This document shows, one piece after another, positions 56,093 to 64,000 of a DNA stretch of 64,000 nucleotides. The translations under genes and the position numbers were made by a program. This stretch comes from Paenibacillus assamensis DSM 18201 (GTDB lineage Bacteria > Bacillota > Bacilli > Paenibacillales > Paenibacillaceae). Each line of letters opens with the position of its first letter. The first letter of the stretch is position 1. Under the pieces are notes generated by a model that was given only the letters and a program-made list of their open reading frames with translations, had not been told where the DNA came from and searched no databases. The stretch lies in contig NZ_KE383837.1 of assembly GCF_000422445.1 (NCBI RefSeq), forward strand, positions 248,001-312,000, in the 5' to 3' direction.

Positions 56093-56686
56093 TCAGCTCT
56101 TGAATAAATGGGTTCTAATCAATTCCTTCACATGTTCCAACATATTTGCTCTCGTGGTATCATCTACAGTTGGCACGGATTCAAAATAACGATGTTCAAG
56201 CACCTGAATGCCTACAAAGTCAAATATTCCTTCATCAATCGTCTTTTGCAAAGCTTCGAACATGCCTACTTGGCGGTAATGTGCTTCACTATTGCCCATC
56301 GTCGTAATCAACAGTGCCTTCTTGCCTGTTAACAGCTTCTGCAGCCCACTGTCATTCATCGCATATGCAAATCCATAAGCAAACACACGATCAATATATC
56401 CTTTTAACAGCGCAGGAAGACCTGCCCACCATAATGGATAAATTACAATTAACATGTCTGCCCATTGCACCAACTCCTGTTCCGCCAGTACATCCCCTCG
56501 TGCCGTTCCTTCTTTTGAATTCGCCAAATCCTCAACTGTCATGACTGGATCAAACTGCAAGCTATATAGATCACGGATCTGAATTTCATGTCCGAGAGAT
56601 TGCAATTCAGATACTGCTTCATCCAAAACACCGTGATTGAAGCTGTCAGAATTGGGGTGTGCGCTAATGACTAACACATTTGTCAT
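56093..56686 (-). CDS. Flavodoxin-fold NAD(P)H oxidoreductase
   Basis: 197 residues. The N-terminus VLVISAHPNSDSFNHG is the NAD(P)H:quinone reductase and modulator-of-drug-activity family start, and IVIYPLWWAGLPALLKGYIDRVFAYGFAY is the FMN-binding and substrate region (quoted part 'YPLWWAGLPALLKGYIDRVF'). It probably reduces quinones or azo dyes with NAD(P)H. A single-gene transcript on the minus strand. Substrate unknown. Confidence 0.9.
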   Translation of the reverse strand: MTNVLVISAHPNSDSFNHGVLDEAVSELQSLGHEIQIRDLYSLQFDPVMTVEDLANSKEGTARGDVLAEQELVQWADMLIVIYPLWWAGLPALLKGYIDRVFAYGFAYAMNDSGLQKLLTGKKALLITTMGNSEAHYRQVGMFEALQKTIDEGIFDFVGIQVLEHRYFESVPTVDDTTRANMLEHVKELIRTHLFKS

Positions 56687-57376
56687 GTGTGCGACCTCCT
56701 TCTTAGTCAGTTCCCTACGTATTAAGATGCTTCGATGAAGGATGATCCATTCCTATTGTGTTTTATATTTTTTTCCTTAATCCAGTCCACATATCAATTT
56801 TAGACGTAATCTTTCTAGTTCTATTACCTTATTCAAGTCCTGCTCTATAGTTTGAGAAGTAAAATTAGGGTTATAAAAAATAAATCGGGGCCCTCTTTCG
56901 AGAGCCCCTTTTCATGGGAGAGGAGAAACCGGACGAAGAGCTTATGGGGAAACGTAAGTCTTCTCCGCGGTTGTCTACGACATTCGATGATGTCGATAAT
57001 TTAAGGATTGCCGATTCGCTCAAAATTATACGTACAAGTGCAAATTGATTTTATATTCATGTAGCAGTAAGTAAAAAATTTTCGTTCTTCCCATTCTCAC
57101 ACAACAAAAGTTTTGTAAGCTTGCTGAAGCCAGATCACCACGCAAATCAACGAATATATTACCGCAGAAGGACGAAATAATTACCCCTACATTCTATTGC
57201 ATAACCATAAAAATAAGACTAGACTTTACAGGAACAAACTTCCATTCATTTGATCAGACAAGCATTTGTGAAGACATGTGCTAGCCATCCTCCACAAATC
57301 TTACTAAGGTCAGTGTTAAAAGCGGAATACGTTCTGTTAGGGTCTCACAAAAGATAAATAGAGAGAGGGACGCAAT
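56687..57376. other. 690-base intergenic region with a candidate small RNA
   Basis: No credible protein gene. It holds the candidate minus-strand small RNA (56880-57018) and, beyond it, AT-rich sequence leading to the plus-strand metallopeptidase gene. I see no clear promoter for that gene. Confidence 0.6.
56880..57018 (-). ncRNA. Candidate small RNA with C-rich loop
   Basis: On the minus strand a TATAAT (57025-57030) is followed about 7 bases later by a structured stretch: CGACAT/ATGTCG hairpin, then a 9-bp stem GAAGACTTA...TAAGCTCTTC (one bulge) whose loop is CGTTTCCCCA, then single-stranded CTCCTCTCCC, and finally GGGGCTCTC-GAAA-GAGGGCCCC with an ATTTATTTTTT run. C-rich loops of this type in Firmicute small RNAs pair with ribosome binding sites. 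There is no good -35 hexamer. Function is inferred. Confidence 0.4.
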
Positions 57377-59659
57377 ATGAAGACTACAAAATGGACAGCC
57401 GCAAGTATCGTAATCGTGCTACTCCTCACCTTAATGCCGCTAACAGCTGCATCTGCCGCCAACGGAGTGCCAGGAACACCAACCCTAACGCATGACAACT
57501 GGGATGGTGATGGAAACTATTCAATTACGATGAACATGTATTGGGGACATAACGGAACAGCATTGGAATGGTACGAAAATGATGTTCTAATCGACACACA
57601 AGCATTGATAGACAACAGTCCCAACCTTCAGACAGCGACGAAAATCTTCAGTGGCAAGGCAAATGGCTCATATAAGTATACCGCCAAGCTTATTAACAAC
57701 TTTGGACATGCATCCAGCCAACCTATTACGGTAACTGTCACGAACAGCAGTACGACACCTGCTCCTGTCGGAAATGGTACAGGGCTGACAGGATACTATT
57801 ACAACAATATTGATTTTTCAAACTTTAAGTTAAAGCGCTTTGATTCTACCCTTCATTTCGATTGGGGCGCAAATTCCCCTAGTCCATTAATCGATGTTGA
57901 TACGTTCTCGGTTCGCTGGACAGGAGAAGTTCAAGCCCAATTTAGCGAAACGTATACGTTTACGACTGCATCGAACGACGGCGTGCGCTTATGGGTTAAT
58001 AATCAATTGCTTATCGATCAGTGGAATGATCACGATACGACAGAACATAGTGGTACGATAGCACTCAGCGCAGGTCAAAAATACGCGATCAAGCTGGAAT
58101 ATTATGAGCGTTCCGCTAATGCAGTAGCTAAATTGTATTGGAGCAGCCCATCTACCCCAAAGAGCATCATCCCACATACACAGTTGTATCCTGCCCCTAC
58201 ACCCGATATAGAAGTTACGAACTTTAGCGATAATCAAACTATCGACTATCCACTGCCTTTAATCCGAGGATTACTTGCTGATACAAATGCAACTTCCATC
58301 GCGGTAACGAATACATCTTCCAATAGAAACACGAAAGTGATGCAAGGTCAGGTCCATCAAGGTCAATTTAAAGTATTTGCAGATCTAGTCCCTGGTGAAA
58401 ACAGCTTACTCATCCAGCACGGTACACAACAGACTACTTTGAAATTGACTTATGTGCCGCAATCCAACAACGCAGTTGTCCGCATCTTCTGGTATGTCCC
58501 AAGCGACGGAAATACTCATTACCAAACCCATATCCCCAACGACCCACAGAACTATGCAGCAAAGCTCAGTACCTTTATGAAAGTAATACAATCCTTTACT
58601 GCAGAGTCTATGAACAATAATGGATATGGTCGCAAAACGTTTAATATGGAGCTGGACAATACCACTGGGAAAGTAAATGTTCATGTGCTAAAGAGCAATC
58701 ACCCAATCTCCTACTATCACAACAAGACTTACAAGGGAGACGACTTATATTATGAAGTTGCAGGTCTCATTCCTCAACAATATCCGCAGGCAGGCACGAA
58801 AAATCTTGCCTTTGTCGGTTTTACTAAGTATGACGCGGCTTCTAACTACATGTATGCCAACGTTGCGCTAGGCGGAGGAGATTACAGCGTAAGTGGCGGC
58901 TCATGCGCATGGTTGTTCCCGAACGATGAGACCGAGGTGCAGAGCAAATTTTCTAATTTCAGCATACTCGACCCTGCTTTCAGTGGAGGGGAACCTACTA
59001 CTATACAGAAAGCAATGTCGGTCTGTTACGGAGTCGGACTGCATGAACTTGGACATGCCTTCGAATTGCCGCACGAAGGTGGACCGAACTCCATTATGCA
59101 GCGCGGATTCGATTGGCTGCATCGGTTCTTTGTGTTGAAGGATGGGAACGGTTACGTCTTTAATGACAACGAACTCCCAGAATGGGACCCTGTCAGTGCA
59201 GTTACATTAAACAACAGTCCTTTTTTTAAAGCACGCCAGCAGCCTAGAGGCATAGCTGCAGGCGGAACGGTTACGGTCAGCAATCCGAACAGCCCAGCAG
59301 GTGAAGGAAAAGAAAACGCCTTTGATCATAATGAAGCTTCGAAGTGGTTGGTAGTTGACAGCACAGCGTCTATTCACTACCAATTCCAAGGGACAAACGC
59401 ACATGCAGTACAATCGTATGCGGTCACGTCTGCCAATGATGTGCCTGAAAGAGATCCTCGTAATTGGACCCTTTCCGGTTCGAACGACGGAACTACATGG
59501 ACGGCCCTTGATACGAGATCAAATGAATCATTCACTAGTCGACATCAAACAAAGACGTATAACATCAACAATACAACCGCCTATCGATACTACAAATTTT
59601 CGCTAGTTAACAGCAGCGGCGGAATACTTCAGCTTGCGGAAATTCGTTTATATGAATAA
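57377..59659 (+). CDS. Secreted multidomain metallopeptidase-like protein
   Basis: 760 residues. Signal peptide about 1-27 (IVIVLLLTLMPLTAASA). Domains in order: chitinase A N-terminal-type (about 30-125, PTLTHDNWDGDGNYSITMNM), PA14 (about 135-275, LTGYYYNNIDFSNFKL), a region with a Zn-peptidase-like motif HELGHAFELPHE at about 557-568 (HExxHxxxxxH, with E where metzincins have G), then a C-terminal coagulation factor 5/8-like discoidin domain (about 625-760, ending in LQLAEIRLYE). Likely a carbohydrate- or glycoprotein-directed extracellular protease; the resemblance is to the peptidase family with fungal members of PF12044 type. Not confirmed. Confidence 0.75.
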   Translation: MKTTKWTAASIVIVLLLTLMPLTAASAANGVPGTPTLTHDNWDGDGNYSITMNMYWGHNGTALEWYENDVLIDTQALIDNSPNLQTATKIFSGKANGSYKYTAKLINNFGHASSQPITVTVTNSSTTPAPVGNGTGLTGYYYNNIDFSNFKLKRFDSTLHFDWGANSPSPLIDVDTFSVRWTGEVQAQFSETYTFTTASNDGVRLWVNNQLLIDQWNDHDTTEHSGTIALSAGQKYAIKLEYYERSANAVAKLYWSSPSTPKSIIPHTQLYPAPTPDIEVTNFSDNQTIDYPLPLIRGLLADTNATSIAVTNTSSNRNTKVMQGQVHQGQFKVFADLVPGENSLLIQHGTQQTTLKLTYVPQSNNAVVRIFWYVPSDGNTHYQTHIPNDPQNYAAKLSTFMKVIQSFTAESMNNNGYGRKTFNMELDNTTGKVNVHVLKSNHPISYYHNKTYKGDDLYYEVAGLIPQQYPQAGTKNLAFVGFTKYDAASNYMYANVALGGGDYSVSGGSCAWLFPNDETEVQSKFSNFSILDPAFSGGEPTTIQKAMSVCYGVGLHELGHAFELPHEGGPNSIMQRGFDWLHRFFVLKDGNGYVFNDNELPEWDPVSAVTLNNSPFFKARQQPRGIAAGGTVTVSNPNSPAGEGKENAFDHNEASKWLVVDSTASIHYQFQGTNAHAVQSYAVTSANDVPERDPRNWTLSGSNDGTTWTALDTRSNESFTSRHQTKTYNINNTTAYRYYKFSLVNSSGGILQLAEIRLYE

Positions 59660-59734
59660 GTGTAATAAGCTACTCGTTACGCTGATGCTAACACCTAAAA
59701 TGTAATGCTCCATAGCAACACACATATGATTGGT

Positions 59735-59788
59735 CATACGATCTAGAGGTATTCTGCTAGCGATACCTCTAAATCGTATGCCTTTCTT
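59735..59788. terminator. Double hairpin after the metallopeptidase gene
   Basis: CATACGAT with ATCGTATG and AGAGGTAT with ATACCTCT form a nearly continuous stem of 16 bp with a 2-base interruption (arms 59735-59752 and 59763-59780), then CCTTTCTT on the plus strand. It can serve both convergent genes. Confidence 0.7.
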
Positions 59789-59819
59789 GGTCGGCCTAAC
59801 AATGCTACTACCTTAGTGC

Positions 59820-60794
59820 CTAATTTTGAATTCCATTTACAGGCTTGATGGACATTGATGTAACTATTTTATTAGAATTGAAATCAACCTCTACCATGGG
59901 AGAACCTTTTTTCGTCATTTCGTATACTGGAAAATCAGGTACTTTTTTAGCCGTATATCCTTTAAGATCGAGATTAAACACTTTCTTCGCAAAAGCTGAC
60001 GCATAGGATACTGCGTTCTTCTCTGTTAACGCCTTCTTGTCTGTTTTTCCAGTTGCTTGATAATCAGAAACTCTCCATACTTTCCCCGTTTCCGCACCTA
60101 TATCTATAGAGGTTTGTCCATTTTTACCTAAAACCGACCATACATCCCTATCTTTACTTTTATATCTCATCATACTTGCCACTTCCTTTGTTCGACCCAT
60201 CGCAGCTTTAAACTCATGCTCTGCTTTTTTCTTTATGTCAGCATTCCACTCAGACTTAGGATAACTTACCGATGCAAATTCTACTTTGTCACCATGAAGC
60301 AATACGTTGAAGTGTTTTCCTTGTATGGATGCAGATGCGATCTCACCATTTTTGCCCTCATAACTTATCATTTTCATTACTTTCTCAACCTCAAACGTTT
60401 GTGCGGGGTCTACTTCCTTTAAAGTTTTCAACGCCAATTCAACTTGTTTAGGATCTGCTTTATTTTTACTTACATTGATAGACACAAATAATACTTTTCC
60501 TGTTTTTTTATCCACCACAGCATAACCATCATCTTCTTTTTCCTTAGTTCGAATAAATACTCTAGTATCATAAATAGATGCTGAATCAATGAGTTCCACA
60601 TCTTTGCCTGCGAGTTGGCTCAAGCTCTTTTTCGCTGCTTCTACGATTTTTTTGTCCACATCAGCTAGCTTTATCGACTTCATAATCGCAACACCTTGTA
60701 TGACTGCACCCGGCGCGGCTGTTACCTCGGAATAAGGAGTAAGTAACACCCCTGTCGCTACTACTACTGCCAACAACCATTTTCCTGTTTTCAT
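59820..60794 (-). CDS. Secreted protein of unknown function, tandem paralogue 1
   Basis: 324 residues from ATG 60794, 8 bases after GGAGGG (the upstream in-frame ATG 60800 is too close). Signal peptide about 1-27 (WLLAVVVATGVLLTPYSEVT). The rest is Lys/Val/Asp/Ser-rich and repeated in character: motifs such as KTGKVLFVSINVSK and DIGAETGKVWRVSDYQATGK recur in two halves, resembling PepSY or YcdB/YcdC-type repeats. No enzyme motif is visible. It is a close duplicate of the next gene. Confidence 0.8.
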   Translation of the reverse strand: MKTGKWLLAVVVATGVLLTPYSEVTAAPGAVIQGVAIMKSIKLADVDKKIVEAAKKSLSQLAGKDVELIDSASIYDTRVFIRTKEKEDDGYAVVDKKTGKVLFVSINVSKNKADPKQVELALKTLKEVDPAQTFEVEKVMKMISYEGKNGEIASASIQGKHFNVLLHGDKVEFASVSYPKSEWNADIKKKAEHEFKAAMGRTKEVASMMRYKSKDRDVWSVLGKNGQTSIDIGAETGKVWRVSDYQATGKTDKKALTEKNAVSYASAFAKKVFNLDLKGYTAKKVPDFPVYEMTKKGSPMVEVDFNSNKIVTSMSIKPVNGIQN

Positions 60795-60823
60795 ATGCAT
60801 TTCCCTCCTAGTTTTTTATGAAA

Positions 60824-60846
60824 AGGTCTGGCAATATGCCAGACCT
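60824..60846 (-). terminator. Terminator after paralogue 2
   Basis: AGGTCTGGC pairs with GCCAGACCT around AATAT, followed by TTTTC on the minus strand. It is homologous to the hairpin at 61980-62002. Confidence 0.75.
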
Positions 60847-60865
60847 CAATGTATGTCCTTAGTAT

Positions 60866-61846
60866 TTAATTGCGAATGCCATTTACAGGCTTGATAGACA
60901 TCGATGTAACTATTTTATTGGAGTTAAAATCAACCACAACCGTCGGAGCACCTTTTTTCGTCATTTCGTATGTAGGAAAATCCGGTATTTTTTTGGCCTT
61001 GTATCCTTTTAGGTCAATGTTGAACACCTTCTTTGCAAACGCAGATGCATAGGATACTGCGTTCTTCTCCGTTAACGCCACCTTGTCTGTTTTTCCAGTT
61101 GCTTGATAATCAGAAACACTCCATACTTTACCTGTTTTGAAACCTATATCAATCGAGCTTTGACCATTTTTACCAACAACGTACCACATGTCCCTGCCCT
61201 TATCTTTATATCTCCCCATACTTGATACTTCCATTGTTCGACCCGTCGCTGCTGTAAATTCACGCTCTCCTTTTTTCTTTATGTCAGCATTCCACTCGGA
61301 CTTTTGATAACTTACTGATGCAAACTCTACTTCTCCCCCAGAAATCGTTACCCCAAAGTTTTTTCCTTGTACGGATGAAGATACGATCTCGGCAGATTTG
61401 TCATCATAGCTTGTCATTTTCATTACTTTCTCAATCTCAAACGTTTGTGCAGGGTCTACTTCCTTCAAACTGTTCAGTGCCAACTCAATTAGCTTTGGGT
61501 CTGCTTTATCTTTACTTATATAGATATACGCTGATAATACTTTACCTGTTTTTTGGTCTAAAACAACATTACCTTTGTCTTCTTTTTCCTTAGTACGAAT
61601 AAAAATTTTATTATCATAAATCGATACGGAATCAATTAATTCCACATCTTTGCCCGCCAATTGTCGCAAGCTCTTCTTCGCTGCCTCTACGATTTTTGCA
61701 TCCAGATCAGCTAGCTTTTTCGTCTCACTCTTCTTAATCGCAACACCTTGTATGGATACACCCTGCGCGGCTGTTACCTCGGAATAAGGACTAAGTAACA
61801 CCCCTGTCGCTACTACTACTGCCAACAACCATTTTCCTGTTTTCAT
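60866..61846 (-). CDS. Secreted protein of unknown function, tandem paralogue 2
   Basis: 326 residues, same architecture as paralogue 1 (signal peptide about 1-27, then the Lys-rich repeats) and similar over the whole length; near the start, MKTGKWLLAVVVATGVLL is identical. Most differences fall in the middle and near residues 28-45. The ribosome binding site, spacing and leader are also the same. It lies head-to-tail with paralogue 1 and 65 bases apart, with a terminator between. I do not recognise a biochemical function. Confidence 0.8.
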   Translation of the reverse strand: MKTGKWLLAVVVATGVLLSPYSEVTAAQGVSIQGVAIKKSETKKLADLDAKIVEAAKKSLRQLAGKDVELIDSVSIYDNKIFIRTKEKEDKGNVVLDQKTGKVLSAYIYISKDKADPKLIELALNSLKEVDPAQTFEIEKVMKMTSYDDKSAEIVSSSVQGKNFGVTISGGEVEFASVSYQKSEWNADIKKKGEREFTAATGRTMEVSSMGRYKDKGRDMWYVVGKNGQSSIDIGFKTGKVWSVSDYQATGKTDKVALTEKNAVSYASAFAKKVFNIDLKGYKAKKIPDFPTYEMTKKGAPTVVVDFNSNKIVTSMSIKPVNGIRN

Positions 61847-62175
61847 ATGATTTCCCTCCTAGTTTTTTATATTCAATTTATTAGAGCATTTACTGTTGTA
61901 AAAAGCTTTCTCTTTTATGTAATTCGCCCCTTATTACATATAGGGCTGGCCCTAACAGAGCTCTCTTCAACGAAGAATAAGGCCTAGCAATCTGCTAGAC
62001 CTCATTGTCCTAAATATGCTGACGCATAGGTGACTGCGTGCTAGTTGAGACATGTACGCGAGTTCCTATTCACAAGTGACGGCGCTACAGTTAAACGTTG
62101 AAATAAAGCTGAGTCATTTTATGAGCGTAACTCATATTGTACAGAGAGTCCCGCCAACAGCGAACATCTGCGCTT
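61847..62175. other. Intergenic region with a gene remnant
   Basis: 329 bases. The left part is AT-rich leader for paralogue 2. The stretch 61978-62040 holds a hairpin and a short coding remnant matching the two neighbouring paralogues. The rest shows nothing I recognise. Confidence 0.6.
61978..62040 (-). pseudogene. Remnant of a third secreted-protein paralogue
   Basis: On the minus strand the stretch reads (H)AVTYASAYLGQ then stop; the paralogues have NAVSYASAFA at the same place, so the DNA GCAGT..CCTATGCGTCAGC is shared. It is directly followed by ATGAGGTCTAGCA...TGCTAGGCCTT, a match to the terminator of paralogue 2. The gene body between the 'YASA' motif and the stop has been deleted, and nothing recognisable is left upstream. 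Confidence 0.6.
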
Positions 62176-62613
62176 TTATTTTGAACTAAGTTGCTGCCTC
62201 AACATGTTAATTTCTTGAATCCAATGCTCTGCATCATTTACTGACCAAGCAGCTGTTTCCTCCCCTTGTTCTGTCTTAAATGTAATTTTCAAAAGTTTAT
62301 ATCCAATCTTGCCTAAATGACTATTCGTAGTACCGATATGGACGATTTTATTAAGCGGTAGTTCTAAACGTTTTTTGGGAACGTACATCTCGTAACAAAT
62401 GGCCGTCCTTGCTAAATATAGCAAGCCATTTCCTCTTACCTGCTTCATACCCTTGGAGAATACACCGTAAAAATTAGATAGGTAACTCGTTAATACATAT
62501 TGCCCGTCTCTATGTTGCCTTCTAACACATATCATTCTAAAAATGATTCTAAAAAAGAGTAAGGAGATTACACCCCCTACAATTACGAGCATACCGATTT
62601 CAATAACATCCAT
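62176..62613 (-). CDS. Hypothetical membrane-anchored protein
   Basis: 145 residues from ATG 62613 (MDVIEIGMLVIVGGVISLLFF), about 9 bases after GGGAG; the frame is open to 62685. One N-terminal membrane segment (about 5-25), then a basic linker and a soluble domain with alternating strands (LELPLNKIVHIGTTNSHLGK, 'KLLKITFKTEQGEETAAWSV') ending in a helix, suggestive of a PH-like or GRAM-like fold. I do not recognise a family. Confidence 0.65.
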   Translation of the reverse strand: MDVIEIGMLVIVGGVISLLFFRIIFRMICVRRQHRDGQYVLTSYLSNFYGVFSKGMKQVRGNGLLYLARTAICYEMYVPKKRLELPLNKIVHIGTTNSHLGKIGYKLLKITFKTEQGEETAAWSVNDAEHWIQEINMLRQQLSSK

Positions 62614-62717
62614 TCCGCAACACTCCCGCTTCATTTTATTAGTGATATCAATCAAACTGTCGATCGTCGTAAAGGCTAACTGCATGAAATGACCGTAACG
62701 GTTGCCACAGAGGCTAT

Positions 62718-62963
62718 TCAGCTTGAATTTCCTTCATTTAAAATGTAACGATTGCCAGAGAGCTTATTAATCGGAAAATCAATCAAAATCACCAAAATCG
62801 TAAAAATAAGCGCTCCCAAGACCGTTAAAATCAGAGAACGCACGAATTTGCTAAAATAGCGTTGATAGCGTTCGTTAGAGCTCCCCCATGCTACATCGCA
62901 GTAGAAAAACAAATACCAACGTCTACAATCAGCACCAACCAATTTTATCGAAGCTAACATCAT
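62718..62963 (-). CDS. Possible small membrane protein, doubtful
   Basis: Frame of 81 codons with one strong hydrophobic segment (LILTVLGALIFTILVILIDF). No good ribosome binding site or ATG near the hydrophobic part, so the start is unknown. It may be the 3' part of a damaged gene. The opposite strand has no gene, so it is kept as a weak call. Confidence 0.3.
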   Translation of the reverse strand: MMLASIKLVGADCRRWYLFFYCDVAWGSSNERYQRYFSKFVRSLILTVLGALIFTILVILIDFPINKLSGNRYILNEGNSS

Positions 62964-62999
62964 CCTGAATCCAACGTGCTACTTATCTTTCTTATTCCT

Positions 63000-63152
63000 C
63001 TAAAATATTACGATTCCAAAATAGATCAAACCAACCACTAATAAAAGAATTGAAATAACGTATTGATTGTTTCCTCTCAAATACCACCATTCCATACTAG
63101 CGTGAAACCCTGCACTAACCACAAAAACGATTAAGAAAAACCACTTCATCAT
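63000..63152 (-). CDS. Possible 50-residue membrane protein
   Basis: Reads MMKWFFLIVFVVSAGFHASM, then EWWYLRGNNQYVISILLLVV and ends in IYFGIVIF: two membrane segments with a short Trp/Tyr turn. No strong ribosome binding site; an upstream GTG would add DVTDEY. The composition suits a real small membrane protein, but it is short. Confidence 0.35.
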   Translation of the reverse strand: MMKWFFLIVFVVSAGFHASMEWWYLRGNNQYVISILLLVVGLIYFGIVIF

Positions 63153-63228
63153 ATATTCATCTGTCACATCTAATACAAAGAGGTACAGGCATATCGTAAG
63201 AACTGCAAGACATCCTTGTCCCTAATAT

Positions 63229-63561
63229 ATGTATCAAACTTTGCTTAATAAACAGCCGGATTGTGTGCCGCACGAAGGATTTGCAGAATGGGAGCTTATA
63301 CCTGGCTGCTGGCTGCAAGTTGCTGAAGGGCAACCCGCCAAAGATAGCGGCCCCATCCGTCTAGGGGTAATGGATATAGAGGCTGAGCGAGATAGGCTGA
63401 TGAAACAGTTACAAATCGAACGATTTGACATCCATACTAGAGCGGAAGTACCCGTAAAATGGGGCACACTCACTGATCCTTGGGGTAATCGCATCGGTTT
63501 CTTTCAATATTTGAACTCGGTAGACGCAGAAGAACGAATGCAAACCATTTTGCGAAAATAA
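63229..63561 (+). CDS. VOC/glyoxalase-like protein, N-terminally short
   Basis: 110 residues. It matches the middle and end of small VOC proteins ('HEGFAEWELIPGCWLQVAEG', 'GPIRLGVMDIEAERDRLMKQ', 'DPWGNRIGFFQYL'), but the first strand and helix that normally precede YQ.LL are missing, and no ribosome binding site is present at ATG 63229. Either the gene has lost its start or the true N-terminus is in another frame upstream. The metal-binding residues cannot be judged. Confidence 0.6.
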   Translation: MYQTLLNKQPDCVPHEGFAEWELIPGCWLQVAEGQPAKDSGPIRLGVMDIEAERDRLMKQLQIERFDIHTRAEVPVKWGTLTDPWGNRIGFFQYLNSVDAEERMQTILRK

Positions 63562-63587
63562 AGTTGCATACATCTGATATTCGTGAA

Positions 63588-63626
63588 CCAGCCTCCAATA
63601 GACTCTCGGTCTGGGGGCTGATTTTA
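63588..63626 (+). terminator. Terminator after the VOC gene
   Basis: CAGCCTCC pairs with GGGGGCTG (one G-T pair), with an inner AGAC/GTCT stem, followed by ATTTTAG. Confidence 0.6.
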
Positions 63627-63768
63627 GCTTTGTATGCATGTCTTTGATACCTGTTATCCTTGTTAGCACACTCCTTCTTAGCGAAGGGCATATGTTACAT
63701 AAACAAGATGAACACGCTATCGCTCATCATGTATAAAGGATACCGGGTAGCTGAAGGAGAATACAAGC

Positions 63769-64000
63769 ATGCCTAAATATCGTATTATCGTCGATCTGTC
63801 GGATCGGACCTTATATTTATTAGATGGAGATATCGTCGTGCGTGGATTTCCAGTCGGAATCGGGAAAATGTTAACGCAGACTCCTGCTGGAGAGTATACG
63901 ATTATTAATAAAGAGCCTAATCCTGGAGGCCCTTTCGGAGCCTTTTGGATGGGCCTTTCCAAGCCGCATTATGGCATTCACGGCACAAATGATCCTTCTT
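63769..64000 (+). CDS. L,D-transpeptidase (YkuD family), N-terminal part
   Basis: Cut by the right edge; 77 codons visible. ATG 63769 follows AAGGAG. It reads [20 protein letters not shown], then '[19 protein letters not shown]' and, at the edge, '[11 protein letters not shown]', the start of the catalytic region (HGT...S.GC in the family). It lacks a LysM or signal peptide at this end. These enzymes crosslink peptidoglycan through a Cys; in Bacillales several act in spore cell walls. Confidence 0.85.
   Translation, partial: MPKYRIIVDLSDRTLYLLDGDIVVRGFPVGIGKMLTQTPAGEYTIINKEPNPGGPFGAFWMGLSKPHYGIHGTNDPS

Noticed and set aside
1-64000. tRNA, rRNA, insertion sequence, prophage or defence system genes
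   Set aside because: Looked for cloverleaf-like sequences, transposase motifs, integrases and toxin-antitoxin or restriction gene pairs; none seen by eye.

Overview
The window comes from a low-to-mid GC, spore-forming, flagellated Firmicute, most likely Paenibacillus or a close relative. The reasons are the Bacillales gene order (rpmF-fapR-plsX-fab-rnc-smc-ftsY, ylxM-ffh-rpsP-khpA-rimM-trmD-rplS-lepB-rbgA-rnhB, sucCD-dprA-topA-trmFO-hslVU-flgB/C-fliE-fliF...), strong AGGAGG ribosome binding sites, a FapR operator, a SpoVV/YlbJ gene and several secreted chitin-related proteins. This is inference from gene content; no 16S gene is present.

Layout: 1-6792 (minus) is the 5' half of the fla/che operon, flgB-flgC-fliE-fliF-fliG-fliH-fliI-fliJ and the start of motE/ylxF. 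7089-13779 (minus) holds dprA, topA, trmFO, hslV and hslU. 14084-16209 is sucCD. comM reads the other way (16687-18234), followed by an 800-base non-coding stretch with hairpins and short repeats. 19035-25200 carries yraN, ylqH, ylqG, rnhB, a small membrane protein, rbgA, lepB and rplS with a probable L19 leader. 25413-30252 holds two small genes, trmD, rimM, khpA, rpsP, ffh and ylxM.

Between ylxM and ftsY, neighbours in Bacillus, lies a 7-kb accessory block (30457-37443): two tandem secreted GH19 chitinases, one with 31 consecutive aspartates, a small CxxC protein, a MerR/TipA-like regulator, thymidine kinase and an MFS transporter. The core order then resumes: ftsY, smc, rnc, fabF, acpP, fabG, fabD, fabH, plsX, fapR, rpmF and yceD (37569-50399). 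Next come tmcAL/ylbM, ylbL, ylbJ/spoVV, coaD and rsmD (50663-55871). The right end (56093-64000) is accessory: an NAD(P)H oxidoreductase, a candidate small RNA, a large secreted metallopeptidase with ChiA-N, PA14 and discoidin domains, two tandem secreted paralogues plus a remnant of a third, small membrane proteins, a truncated VOC protein and the start of an L,D-transpeptidase.

How the genes work together: FapR senses malonyl-CoA and should control its own operon through the operator at 49473-49491, tying lipid synthesis (PlsX, FabH, FabD, FabG, ACP, FabF) to rnc, smc and ftsY. Ffh, FtsY, YlxM and LepB form the secretion route used by the secreted hydrolases. Points most worth a second look are an apparent ATC start codon in fapR, a cluster of inverted repeats inside ylqG, the poly-Asp chitinase, two perfect Spo0A boxes upstream of the flagellar operon, the candidate sRNA at 56.9 kb, and the decayed third copy in the secreted-protein array. 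I did not find a clearly new multi-gene defence or mobile system. I saw no tRNA, rRNA, CRISPR array or insertion sequence.
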